Part shown: positions 9,013 through 14,828 of the stretch, piece by piece | Position numbering within the stretch: the stretch's first letter is position 1 | Layout of the letters: each line of letters begins with the position of its first letter | Assembly: GCA_009731375.1 (NCBI GenBank) | Contig: BJOX01000132.1 | Span: 729,246 to 758,609, forward strand | Length of the DNA: 29,364 bases | Reading direction: 5' to 3' | Source: Paulinella micropora | Lineage: Eukaryota; Cercozoa; Imbricatea; Euglyphida | Translations under genes and position numbers: made by a program | The notes under the pieces: model-generated | What the model saw: only the letters and a program-made list of their open reading frames with translations | Databases searched by the model: none | What the model was told of the DNA's origin: nothing

Positions 9013-9553
9013 CCTACCTACCTACCCACCTACCTATCTATCTATCTATCTAGAACGTTCAGAGAACTTGTGTGCCTGGTCATCCAAACAGTGCCAGCAG
9101 GTATGTATGTATGTATGTATGTCTGTATGTATGTCTGTATGTATGCATGCATGCATGCATGCATGCATGCATGTATGCATGCATGTATGTATGTATGTAT
9201 GTGTATGTATGTATGTATGTATGTATGTATTTATGCATGTATGCATGTATGCATGTATGTGTGTGTATGTATATGTATGTATGTATGTATCTATATATGC
9301 ATGTATGTATGTATGTATGTATGTATGTATGTATGTATATATCTGTGCATGTAATTATCTATTTATCTATCTGTCTATGTATGTCTGTCTGTCTGTCTTG
9401 CTGCAGCACATGCAAACCACGTTTGCAAGCGAGTTGTTCCGTATTGCAGTGGACTCGTTCTTCAAGAAGGTGAACCGGCCCAGTCGCGGCATATCTGACC
9501 AGCTGCTGGCCCAGCACGACTGCTTCGAGTTTTTCAAAGGATGCCCCATCTGA
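260..9553 (+). CDS. FAD-dependent monooxygenase, 3' 15 exons (N-terminus off the left edge)
   Basis: Exons: 260-373, 1136-1195, 1414-1465, 3659-3735, 4045-4101, 4561-4634, 5226-5281, 5532-5685, 5968-6013, 6239-6298, 6960-7041, 7112-7165, 7366-7395, 9054-9100, 9407-9553. All introns begin GT and end AG, and every join keeps one open frame (1110 nt, 369 codons plus stop). Joined exons 2/3 read [16 protein letters not shown], the DG motif of PHBH/UbiH-type flavoprotein hydroxylases. Exon 11 reads [15 protein letters not shown], the GD motif that binds FAD in the same family. Exon 7 has a WFAFFP strand, as often seen between them. The GxGxxG nucleotide-binding fold must be upstream of this window. 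Exons 1-2 encode a Lys/Glu-rich stretch before the DG motif that is unusual for the family. Substrate cannot be told. The donor of exon 8 is uncertain (5638, 5650 and 5686 all keep phase); the weakest exons are 1 and 6. Confidence 0.8.
391..680 (+). repeat. Two degenerate minisatellites, about 30-bp units
   Basis: At 391-560 about six diverged units of the type 'cctcactactgccnnnatgtcc' follow one another. At 569-680 four units of 'cctcactttcgcactgctcttgacttag' type follow. Both lie in intron 1 of the monooxygenase gene. No coding sense is apparent. Confidence 0.75.
713..1015 (+). pseudogene. Ghost copies of monooxygenase exon 2
   Basis: At 713-800 and 955-1015, purine-rich blocks repeat the structure of exon 2 (1136-1195): 'cag', GAGGGGGAGGACGA-like acidic codons, then 'GAGATAGAAATCGA'-like codons. 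Both lose the reading frame or meet a stop (TAG at 771-773), and the sequence that should encode HLDLL is replaced. A poorer copy may lie at 810-880. Spacers are TATC/TGTC tracts. They look like tandem duplications of the exon with its flanks, of which only the last copy is usable. Confidence 0.6.
1136..1195 (+). CDS. Monooxygenase exon 2
   Basis: Acceptor 'cttgcag', donor 'ctggtcaca'; 20 codons, phase 0. It begins with acidic [11 protein letters not shown] and ends [10 protein letters not shown]. The end matches the conserved strand directly before the GADG motif of flavoprotein hydroxylases. Confidence 0.8.
1200..1295 (+). repeat. ACAT tetranucleotide array at intron 2 donor
   Basis: Array of ACAT with occasional TAGA and TGCA variants, beginning five bases after the GT donor of exon 2. 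ACAG variants follow to about 1365. Confidence 0.95.
1414..1465 (+). CDS. Monooxygenase exon 3, GADG motif
   Basis: Acceptor 'ttgtcag', donor 'gatggtcca'; 17 codons plus one base. It encodes [17 protein letters not shown], the DG motif that contacts FAD and NAD(P)H in p-hydroxybenzoate hydroxylase-like enzymes. This is the strongest family evidence in the gene together with exon 11. Confidence 0.88.
1466..1515 (+). repeat. TATC array (intron 3, donor side)
   Basis: Perfect TATC units start two units after the donor and run directly into retroposon copy 1516-1690, so this array is the left flank of that insertion. Confidence 0.95.
1516..1690 (+). mobile_element. 5'-truncated retroposon, family B
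   Basis: Second copy of the 1-176 sequence, preceded by a TATC array. It ends 'gtcgatatctcatc' and is followed by about 30 unrelated bases before the longer family B copy. No coding potential. Confidence 0.65.
1721..2232 (+). mobile_element. Long copy of retroposon family B with TATC tail
   Basis: Begins 'accaaggccacttgagg', exactly where the copy at 29095 also begins after a TATC array, so this may be the true 5' end. The 3' part equals fragments 1-176 and 1516-1690. It ends 'ctgacattagtcgatatctc' and continues as a pure TATC array (2236-2432). No long open frame is seen over about 510 bp, so it is probably a non-autonomous element moved by a LINE. A tRNA-like head was not evident. Confidence 0.6.
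2233..2432 (+). repeat. Long TATC array with TGTC variants
   Basis: About 50 TATC units with a few TGTC and TTC interruptions, forming the tail of family B copy 1721-2232. Confidence 0.97.
2514..2666. other. Assembly gap (153 N)
   Basis: Run of unknown bases in a unique segment between TATC arrays. Reading frames across it are meaningless. Confidence 1.
2667..2862. other. Unique intronic segment, no gene recognised
   Basis: About 200 bp of non-repetitive sequence between the gap and the next TATC array, inside intron 3. It could be a further retroposon end because it runs directly into TATC, but there is no second copy in the window to test this. Confidence 0.4.
2864..3289 (+). repeat. TATC array (about 425 bp)
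   Basis: Nearly uninterrupted TATC with TGTC, TTTA and TACC variants and a short TA-rich break at about 3050. It is the longest array in the window and lies in intron 3. Confidence 0.97.
3292..3330 (+). pseudogene. Ghost of monooxygenase exon 3
   Basis: Encodes [13 protein letters not shown] against [12 protein letters not shown] in exon 3. The upstream VGADG half is absent and the preceding bases are TATC/CTAC repeat. There is no GT at the matching position, so it cannot replace exon 3. Confidence 0.7.
3340..3610 (+). repeat. Compound TATC/TGTC array
   Basis: Higher-order 12-bp pattern (TATC TATC TGTC-TG) repeated many times from 3340 to 3450, then less regular to 3610. It lies upstream of the acceptor of exon 4. 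Confidence 0.9.
3659..3735 (+). CDS. Monooxygenase exon 4
   Basis: Acceptor 'gttgtgtag', donor 'ttcgtaagc' (near-consensus). It completes a Glu codon with exon 3 and ends in phase 0. It encodes [15 protein letters not shown] and [10 protein letters not shown]. Confidence 0.75.
3845..3877 (+). pseudogene. Ghost of exon 4 donor edge
   Basis: Repeats the last codons of exon 4 and its donor: TRKSAVLTY followed by 'gtaagccttct', against [10 protein letters not shown] followed by 'gtaagccttct'. The following intron bases are also copied, so the duplicated unit spans the exon edge. Confidence 0.75.
3977..4008 (+). pseudogene. Ghost of exon 5 acceptor edge
   Basis: 'cttgcctagcttgacggccg' and the following bases repeat the acceptor and first nine codons of exon 5 (4045), with one substitution, then break off into 'actactacta'. 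Confidence 0.8.
4045..4101 (+). CDS. Monooxygenase exon 5
   Basis: Acceptor 'ttgcctag', donor 'aaggtaatt'; 19 codons, phase 0 on both sides, encoding [19 protein letters not shown]. An intact acceptor-edge copy 64 bp upstream confirms where the exon starts. Confidence 0.78.
4110..4213 (+). repeat. TATC array
   Basis: TATC with TTTA and TACC variants. It is the left flank of the LINE 3'-end copy at 4214. Confidence 0.95.
4214..4449 (+). mobile_element. LINE 3'-end fragment (family A) inside TATC
   Basis: About 95% identical by eye to 8464-8702, the 3' untranslated end of the LINE copy at 7629. It starts abruptly at 'gcgcaagcttacggtgctc' after TATC repeat and ends 'gcgacatctcatc' followed by TATC repeat. 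It is a strongly 5'-truncated insertion whose two flanks are both the tetranucleotide array. Confidence 0.8.
4450..4546 (+). repeat. TATC array (LINE tail and target)
   Basis: TATC/CTAC array following the LINE end and preceding the acceptor of exon 6. Confidence 0.95.
4561..4634 (+). CDS. Monooxygenase exon 6
   Basis: Acceptor 'tatgtgtag', donor 'aaggtacac'; 24 codons plus AG. It encodes [16 protein letters not shown] and RQLQCQHI. The AG left at the end completes AGG with the first base of exon 7, whose frame would otherwise stop at once. That is the main reason for accepting it. Confidence 0.7.
4619..4765 (+). repeat. Minisatellite made from the exon 6 donor site
   Basis: The donor junction 'atgtcaacacataaggtaca' recurs four or five times as 'atgtcaacacacaaggtcca' or a shortened form, spaced about 25-35 bp by 'caactcac' and 'gagagacaactcac'. 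Each full unit carries AAG-GT and so is a potential splice donor. Confidence 0.85.
4916..4990 (+). repeat. Pyrimidine tract (CTCT, TTTC)
   Basis: TC-rich low-complexity tract that leads into a run of C interrupted by the assembly gap. Confidence 0.9.
5014..5023. other. Assembly gap (10 N) in poly-C
   Basis: Ten unknown bases within a C homopolymer. The true length is unknown. Confidence 1.
5105..5221 (+). repeat. ACAT array before exon 7 acceptor
   Basis: ACAT units with TGCA variants up to the acceptor 'catgcag' of exon 7. The acceptor itself is a variant repeat unit. Confidence 0.95.
5226..5281 (+). CDS. Monooxygenase exon 7
   Basis: Acceptor 'catgcag', donor 'cccggtacat'. It encodes [18 protein letters not shown] in phase with exon 6. 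The W-x-x-x-FP strand is typical of the substrate domain between the DG and GD motifs of flavoprotein hydroxylases. Confidence 0.8.
5282..5375 (+). repeat. ACAT array
   Basis: It begins with the GT of the exon 7 donor ('gtacatacacatacat') and runs to the ghost of exon 8. A second ACAT array at 5440-5520 repeats the same arrangement. Confidence 0.95.
5376..5412 (+). pseudogene. Ghost of exon 8 acceptor edge
   Basis: 'acatggtgtagagaagctca' and the following bases match the acceptor and first codons of exon 8 (KLIPES) with one change, then diverge. An ACAT array with a matching 'catgcaggcatacat' variant precedes both copies, so repeat plus exon edge were duplicated together. Confidence 0.85.
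5532..5685 (+). CDS. Monooxygenase exon 8
   Basis: Acceptor 'ggtgtag'; it completes GAG with exon 7. It encodes [18 protein letters not shown] then [17 protein letters not shown]. Three donors keep phase with exon 9 (GT at 5638, 5650, 5686). The last is the first unit of a GTAG array and is chosen, with low certainty, because it gives a G-T-A-G donor. Confidence 0.7.
5686..5733 (+). repeat. GTAG array at exon 8 donor
   Basis: Twelve GTAG units beginning at the chosen donor. The same array recurs at 5838-5886 after the exon 8 ghost. Confidence 0.95.
5747..5795 (+). pseudogene. Ghost of exon 8 3' part
   Basis: 'gtctcctgtgcc' then 'gccacaagacttcgccgcca' repeat the QLPQDFVAK region of exon 8 with several substitutions. 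A GTAG array follows, as after the real exon. The duplicated unit is therefore exon end plus repeat. Confidence 0.8.
5968..6013 (+). CDS. Monooxygenase exon 9
   Basis: Acceptor 'tgtgtgcag', donor 'cagGTCTGT'. It encodes [15 protein letters not shown] in phase. Confidence 0.75.
6014..6234 (+). repeat. Intron 9: GTAT array then CTAT array
   Basis: The 225-bp intron is almost only repeat. GTAT units (6026-6170) follow the donor and CTAT units (6172-6231) precede the acceptor 'ctgcgcag'. Confidence 0.95.
6239..6298 (+). CDS. Monooxygenase exon 10
   Basis: Acceptor 'ctgcgcag', donor 'cagGTATGT'; 20 codons, phase 0 both sides, encoding [20 protein letters not shown]. Confidence 0.78.
6299..6487 (+). 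repeat. GTAT array beginning at a splice donor
   Basis: About 46 GTAT units that start with the GT of the exon 10 donor, so the donor GTATGT is itself the repeat unit. It ends at the exon 10 ghost. Confidence 0.97.
6498..6530 (+). pseudogene. Ghost of exon 10 donor edge
   Basis: 'gcggactgctaccgcagaaa' plus 'gatcaggta' repeats the last nine codons of exon 10 with one substitution and keeps a GT at the donor position. Confidence 0.88.
6541..6629 (+). repeat. TATC array
   Basis: Perfect CTAT/TATC array (22 units), then degenerate TATC/TAATC sequence to about 6870. Confidence 0.97.
6711..6928 (+). pseudogene. Two ghosts of exon 11 acceptor half
   Basis: 6711-6754 and 6877-6928 both repeat the [14 protein letters not shown] coding stretch of exon 11, with few changes. 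Both stop at the same point ('tgcc') and neither has a donor there. The intervening CTAT/CTAA-like sequence resembles the intron tail before exon 11. Two rounds of tandem duplication of intron tail plus half exon explain this. Confidence 0.88.
6960..7041 (+). CDS. Monooxygenase exon 11, GD motif
   Basis: Acceptor 'gtgtgtcag', donor 'acaggtgcc'. It encodes [18 protein letters not shown] and DAHQDDAMT. GRVxLLGDAxHxMPP is the FAD-ribityl-binding GD motif of the family. The usual GQGxN after it is replaced by DAHQDD, which may alter flavin binding. Confidence 0.88.
7112..7165 (+). CDS. Monooxygenase exon 12
   Basis: Acceptor 'gtatgtag', donor 'gagggttct'. It encodes [18 protein letters not shown], corresponding to the helix after the GD motif (family pattern DAxxLAxxL). 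Confidence 0.8.
7168..7342 (+). repeat. TC repeats and TCTCATTGG minisatellite (intron 12)
   Basis: CT dinucleotide array 7168-7211, then about ten units of 'tctcattggttc'/'tctcattcgctc', then a second CT array 7308-7340. It is pyrimidine-rich throughout and precedes the acceptor at 7365. Confidence 0.93.
7366..7395 (+). CDS. Monooxygenase exon 13 (30 nt)
   Basis: Acceptor 'tgtacag', donor 'tcaggtcta'. It encodes [10 protein letters not shown] in phase, the YxxxR-type helix region of the family. The shortest exon in the gene. Confidence 0.7.
7396..7628 (+). repeat. TATC array with CATC variants (LINE left flank)
   Basis: TATC array with a 12-bp higher-order pattern (TATC CATC TATC) in 7435-7530. 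It ends in the sequence where the 5'-truncated LINE starts. Confidence 0.96.
7629..8390 (+). mobile_element. Non-LTR retrotransposon C-terminus with restriction-like endonuclease
   Basis: Open frame of 253 codons from within the TATC array to TAG 8388-8390. Near the start is a zinc knuckle, [18 protein letters not shown], followed by [11 protein letters not shown]. The second half carries RPDIVVWS, then [10 protein letters not shown], then a K-x-x-(R)Y-x-x-L helix and ECGARG. This is the PD-(D/E)xK restriction-like endonuclease arrangement that sits after the reverse transcriptase in RLE-type LINEs. The RT domain is missing, so the copy is 5'-truncated, yet the remaining frame is intact. It lies inside intron 13 of the monooxygenase in the same orientation. 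The exact clade cannot be told without the RT. Confidence 0.82.
8391..8702 (+). mobile_element. LINE 3' untranslated region and tail start
   Basis: Follows the LINE stop codon. It contains 'gggctaggtccctgcggggg' and a short hairpin 'acaatgtcatcattgt'. From 8464 it matches 4214-4449. It ends 'gcgacatctcatcc' and passes into CTAC/TATC repeat. Confidence 0.8.
8703..9050 (+). repeat. TATC/CTAC arrays
   Basis: Three arrays (8757-8816, 8841-8904, 8940-9011) separated by CTAC-rich stretches and one unique 30-bp segment. They end at the acceptor of exon 14. Confidence 0.96.
9054..9100 (+). CDS. Monooxygenase exon 14
   Basis: Acceptor 'tatctag' directly after TATC units, donor 'cagGTATGT'. It encodes [16 protein letters not shown], which fits the R-x-x-x-V-x-x-x-S helix of the family. 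Confidence 0.72.
9101..9345 (+). repeat. GTAT/GCAT array beginning at a splice donor
   Basis: GTAT array that starts with the donor GT of exon 14, with GCAT units at 9142-9186, followed by TATC/TGTC up to the acceptor. Confidence 0.96.
9407..9553 (+). CDS. Monooxygenase terminal exon 15
   Basis: Acceptor 'ttgctgcag'; 48 codons and TGA. It starts [15 protein letters not shown] and ends FEFFKGCPI. It is the longest complex-sequence exon and carries the C-terminus. Confidence 0.82.
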   Translation, partial: HMQTTFASELFRIAVDSFFKKVNRPSRGISDQLLAQHDCFEFFKGCPI

Positions 9554-9794
9554 GCCACCTAGCCTGATTCTTTACTACCCCTGAAAGTTCGGGTCTCGGG
9601 TGCGAGCTCTCTCAGCCGCAAAGTTCGTGTAGGATAACACGCCGCACGGTTGCGGATTGCCGGGCCAGCAGTCCCTTTTCCATGGCCTGACTGAGTGAGT
9701 TGTTTTGTGTCATGTCCTGCCACGCCCCCGGAAAAAAATGTTTTTAGACTTTGGTAAGTTATTGGTAGTAATATTTATGGCGCCCGGGACTACC

Positions 9795-9797
<3 letters not shown>
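9554..9797 (+). other. 3' flank of the monooxygenase gene
   Basis: Non-repetitive sequence after the stop, without a convincing open frame or a clear AATAAA signal. Confidence 0.5.
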
Positions 9798-9840
<43 letters not shown>

Positions 9841-9918
9841 CACCTCTTCCATTTTATCTCTTCTGCTTCCCACTCAGCTCTACGAGTGGCAAGTATTCTA
9901 TTAAAACAGCGCTTGCGT

Positions 9919-9968
<50 letters not shown>
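9798..9968. repeat. AG dinucleotide arrays
   Basis: AG arrays at 9798-9840 and 9921-9968, separated by a segment containing 'ctctacgagtggcaagtatt', which recurs at 10609. Confidence 0.95.
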
Positions 9969-9971
<3 letters not shown>

Positions 9972-10685
9972 GTGACCACAAAATTTCAAATGCATTGGAT
10001 AGAGACCACACACAGTCATTGTGGCAAAGTACTGATGTAAAAAGTTGAAAGTCGCAGCCGGGCCCACTCAAGATGATAATTTTAAAAGTAGGAAAAAGTT
10101 TCCTACTGTTTCTACGTGGAATAAGACTATCCGGGTGACACGCTAGTATGCAGTGAAATTTATTAATATTATACTTGAAAGCCGCTTATACCGGTACTAC
10201 AATCTCCGGCCGGGTGACCGTGGCACCGTGAACGACAGCAATCCGCTCAAATGGCACGGTCAGGGGTTTTTATGTGTGACTTGAAGTCAGAAGTAGATTT
10301 TCAAAATATGATATTAATACTTAAAATCAATTAACTTTCACGTAAAAATAACATTTCTATTCTTTTGAATTGAAAAACTTCTTATTGTTAAAATTTTCGT
10401 TGATGTAACGGCTAGGTTTTGATATTTATCTCAGAGCCGATCCGCTTCTATCCGCGAGTATTAATCATTCTGTTTTTGTTGTCTTTTTTACACAAAAATA
10501 ATAGGAAACATATTTCTTATCATAAATCATATTAATTTCATGCTAACTTCAAGTTCAAATTCAAATTTTGAATTCATAACCGTTACGTTTTGTCCTTCAC
10601 ACTGTGGCTCTACGAGTGGCAAGTATTTTATTAAAACAGTCAGTACCAGTGTTTCAGTAAATAACTTAATTAGATTTATATATAA
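9969..10685. mobile_element. AT-rich repeat, inverted relative to 16741-17721
   Basis: Read as reverse complement, 10290-10640 aligns with the interior of the 16741-17721 element in the same order. Shared blocks include 'aatacttaaaatc', 'ccgcttc', 'ataaccgttacgttttg' and 'gtggcaagtattttattaaa'. It is diverged between the blocks. The region also has a 21-bp palindrome at 10088-10108. No gene is seen. Confidence 0.6.
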
Positions 10686-13682
10686 TTAGTTCCTTCGCTG
10701 TCTACGTCTACCTTGCCCGCGAGGTCGCCCCCGCGCAGCGCTACTCCGCACAGCACTGCTGAGTGTGGTGGATGCAGCATGAGCTGCTGGTCGAGGTGGA
10801 GGCAGATTCAACCACTGTGGAAGCGCAGCCGGACTTAGTATGCATGCCATCGCGGCTGGCGAGGGCATCCATGCAGGCTTTGGACGTAAATTTGAGTTCT
10901 CAAGAAAAACAAAATTTTGCTTGTTTTCGTCACGGAAAAATGCAACTCTCAATTTTTCCCGGAGTTGCTGTGGCTTCAAAGCAATGAAGCTTCCACAGGT
11001 CAGGAATTGGGCAAACAGGATGCAGGAGTTCTGGAGACCTGTTTATTGGAGCACGGACAAAAAGAGGAACTGAATTGGAGAGATTCCTCTTAATTACTTC
11101 TGCAAGGTCACGCGAGGATTGCCAGATAAAATCATTATGAAATCCTTCATACGCGACAGCTTGTGCTATTTTACCTGCGTGTGAGTCACAGAGTGATTTC
11201 CCGTGATATATGCCCAGAAGTTCCATTGCGCTGTTTGAAGCCACGGGTGTTTGCGCAAAATCAAACTAAACTCAGCCAAAGAGTACCTTTGCTTAAAATG
11301 TTTTCTCCCTCCATCCGACCACAGTATTAAATGACATACCTGTACAGGCCGGATCATGGCCTTGATGCGGCGCTCAGTTATATTATCTAGCCACTCCCTG
11401 AAAAAAAAGTAATAGCTGTTAGTTAATTTGTCGGAAGTGTGAGGAAATGTGTCAATGTATTCTCTCTTCACTCCTCCATCTCCATCTCCTCTTATTAATA
11501 CTGCTATGCAAGTATTGACGTCCTCAGTGTTACCTCCCCCCGCGGTCAATCGCGAAAAGTCAACTACAACGATAACGACAGACAAGTCTCGCGCGCAGTG
11601 TTTTAAATCGTCGTCATAGAATTTCTTGTTGTTCTTGGCTCTGACATGAAATTCAAATTTCTCTATCGATGTTCGAATTTCACTCCTTTCCTTTTCCTCT
11701 TCCTCTGACAGTGCTCTGTTCTTCCTTCTCAGTTTCTCCTCCCGTTCTTGTAAAGCGGCCAACCTTTTGACATCGCTTTTGTGTTTTCCGCAAGATGAAC
11801 ATTTACCCCATAATTTCGTGGCGCGGTTTTCAATATTCATCTGCGCCGTCAGCCGTGTCCAGTCAGATCGGAGCGGAGGAGTGACGAGTGCTTTCCATTA
11901 TGAAATCAGAAATGGACGTTCAAGAAAGGATGCTAACCACCACTGCCGTAACTCTGGAACTCTCAGTTGCATTTGCTTCACCGGGTTATATACAGGAGTC
12001 CTAAAGTGCATTCAAACTTAGTCCGCTTGAAATAAATTACTGCTGTTTGTCTGTTGCATGCTGTATGTGAGCATGCCACAGACAGACCATTCAGCAAAAA
12101 AAAAACGGTGGGTACCCCCCATCTGCAGTAAGTTTCAAACAAATGCGATGCAAAAGAAATATAAATTACCGGTGAGCGCAGGAGCAGAACAACGGGACGC
12201 AACTGCAATTGTTCCGGCTGGGCGGGAAGGACACGCGAGCACTGATGAGGCGCATTAATATGATGCACACTGCAACCCAACTAGCCCTCTGTTGTCGGTA
12301 ATCTCTTAGTATCTGTAAATTCCGCTGTAATCTTTTTGGCTGGTCGCAGAGCCTGCTGGAAATAGTGACACCTGACTCTGGTAGAACCATGTGTGGTCTT
12401 GACCCGCCAACTCGACTTCTGCATGTGTGCTTCTTTCCTTTGTGCTCGGTGTTGACAACATGACAGGAAGGTGGATCGCACGTTTTGCATTCCCAGACCT
12501 CACCGTCACCGGACTGAAATGCTAGACGAAGCTGCTCCTGCCCCCTTCTCCGCTTGCACTTCGGCGCAAATTGAATCGTCTCCCCACTGATAAGCTTGCG
12601 AGCTGTTTCCGGAAGTATGAAGTCAAAGTATCGCGACACGCAGTCGTCATAAACCTTGCTCATGGTAATATAAACAAGGTACAACGTCCCATTCTTGATC
12701 CGCCTGTCACCACTTGGGTGCTTCTCGGCCAAGTAATACTCTATCCCAGCTGTGTCCATCCCAAGTAATTCCGGAGTAGGATCGAAGCGGATTGGGGTGT
12801 TATCAAAGGATGAACCTTCAAACGCACACAGTGACTGCAGATTTGGTACGTTCAGCAAGGCTGCCGACCGCGAATTAAGCTCAAATGTTTCTTGGACTTC
12901 CCCAAGCATGGCGGTGACGTGTGGGGAACAGATGACGGTGTGAGTTCGCTCAAGTCTTGTGTTGCCTGCCTGATGCGTGTAATGGCAGCGAAACCCCACT
13001 TGGCAAGTTCCACAATGTAACTGCCTTCAGAGTACAGCCTGCCTGATTCAAAACCCAACACGTCCATGATTTTGTTGGCCGCTACAGCGCGATCATCAAT
13101 TGGAGGCGGCTGCCTCAGCTGCCCTCTTTCACGAACCACGAAACTGACTTGCAAGCCTTCCTCTGCGTTCCCCTGAATGCCTGATAGTGCTAGACAGTGT
13201 ACTCTGGTGTGGGGCAGTGCCGGGAGGGGCTGTTGGGGCTGCAGGGGCACAGGACCAACCACGGACGAAAGGGTGGTAGAGACGTTGGACAACGTCGGAG
13301 CAGCCACAGAGTCCAAGCGATGTTCCACAGCCAAAGTTGCAGAGGGGAGGACAATTCCTAGCCTGCGCGCCATCTGTGCACAAGACAAAGTAAAAAAAAG
13401 CAAGAAATGAAGAAAGAAGAGACCTCTTGCTTTGCTGCAGCAAACTTTGCCTCTTGCTTTTGCCTCTCGCCCCTTCTCTTTTTCATTGCGGTGGCCTGTG
13501 TGCAAACCTAGCAGCACAAAAAATAAAAAAAGATGAGGAGGTTGGAAAAGAGTTGGGCAATCGGTATCACGTTTCAGCAGGAGCGAGGATGCATCCTTAC
13601 CTGCAGACGAAGCGATGCCAGCAAAGCGGATCGTTTTGAGGAGCGTTTTGAGGATTTTTTGAACACCCCCAAATTGATCCAA
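10686..13682 (-). pseudogene. DDE-transposase-like gene with frame breaks
   Basis: Open segments on the minus strand: 13371-12852, 12999-12170, 11840-11166, 11244-10930, 10979-10686. A clean GT-AG intron (13600-13374) precedes the ATG at 13373. A second intron probably runs from 12169 to 11841 (acceptor 'ggcgcag'). The third segment has CSSCGKHK, a helical Lys/Glu stretch, then VVIVVVDFSR and LILWSDGGRKHFK. The next has YHGKSLCDSHAGKIAQAV. D...SDG..KHFK...HGK..CD resembles uncharacterised eukaryotic transposon-derived proteins with a probable RNase H-like DDE core. Frames change near 12900-13000, 11215 and 10980 without splice sites, so it is probably dead. The C-terminus is Arg-rich. The superfamily was not identified. 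Confidence 0.6.
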
Positions 13683-14034
13683 AAATCAATCCGCATGCGA
13701 TTCCGGCCGTGCAAATTGCACTGTCCGGCCTTTCATATCACCGTAAAATCTGGTCAAAATCGAAAATGTGCCGGGACGGCTACCTAATTTGAAAAAACGG
13801 ATAGAAAACGGGAGCAAAAAGTCTTCAAAAAGTCTTCAAAAAGTTTTGGGTCGTGGGAACGTGCTCAGAAATCAACTCAAGAGATACTTGAGAAGTGACT
13901 CGAGAGGAGCACTCTGGTCTGGTATGTTCTTGTCGCTCCCATGTAACTCCCACATTGTGTCGATTCATAATCGACATCCCTATCGCGAGTACACATAGCA
14001 TCGTGTTGTATTTGTGTTCAGCTTGTTACAGTCG
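13683..14034. promoter_or_regulatory. Intergenic region between divergent genes
   Basis: About 350 bp between the possible start of the minus-strand gene (13682) and the ATG of the plus-strand gene (14035). It could serve as a bidirectional promoter. A direct repeat 'agtcttcaaaa' occurs at about 13820-13842. No TATA box is clear. Confidence 0.35.
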
Positions 14035-14726
14035 ATGCCTCCACGAGCCCCTCGAAGGGCTGCGTTAGCGGCTACTGTTGCCATGGCTCAACAGGCCCAG
14101 GAGGCAACGCAAGACGACGAGGCCCAGGAGGCTACTCAAGCTTCTTCAGACCAAGTTGCAGCAAGCTCATCTTCGTCTTCGTCTTCGTCTTCGTCTTCGT
14201 CTTCGTCTTTGTCTTCGTCTTCGTCTTCGTCTTCTACTGCGGAGGAAGTCAAGGCTGCAGCTCAACTTAGTGGAGACGGGAGCTGCGTCAACGGAGCTCC
14301 ACTTCCAAGTGTTTGCTCCTTTTCTACCTCAGTCTCAACACTTCACCACACCGGGATTCACTAGTTCTTCCCCTCCCGACAGTGCTCAACGCAAGATCGC
14401 TTCCTACTTACTAGGGCCTGCGTCGTCGCCACTGTTGAAGTACACCCCCCTCGCCTCCTTTGGAGTAAAGAGACAATACATGGTACACATACACACATAC
14501 AAACAATATGCACACATATACATACATACATATATACATGCATACAATATTACATACATACATACATACATACATACACACACATACATACACACACATA
14601 CATACACATACATACATACACATATAAACATACATATACATACATACATACATATACATACACATACATAGACATACACATACATAGACATACACATACA
14701 TACATACATACATACATACAGATACA

Positions 14727-14758
<32 letters not shown>

Positions 14759-14794
14759 CATACACATACATACACATACACATACACATACACA

Positions 14795-14828
<34 letters not shown>

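Noticed and set aside
2190-9400. Long open frames of the YLSI and MYVC type (tetranucleotide translations), up to about 290 codons
   Set aside because: Tetranucleotide repeats without stops are open in several frames on both strands. They reflect repeat content, and the real exons between them use other frames.
14078-14250. Arg-Leu repeat frame over the TCTTCG tract
   Set aside because: The serine frame starts at a better ATG, and a phase-0 intron (14248-14332) brings the downstream frame into register, so the Arg-Leu frame is not needed.
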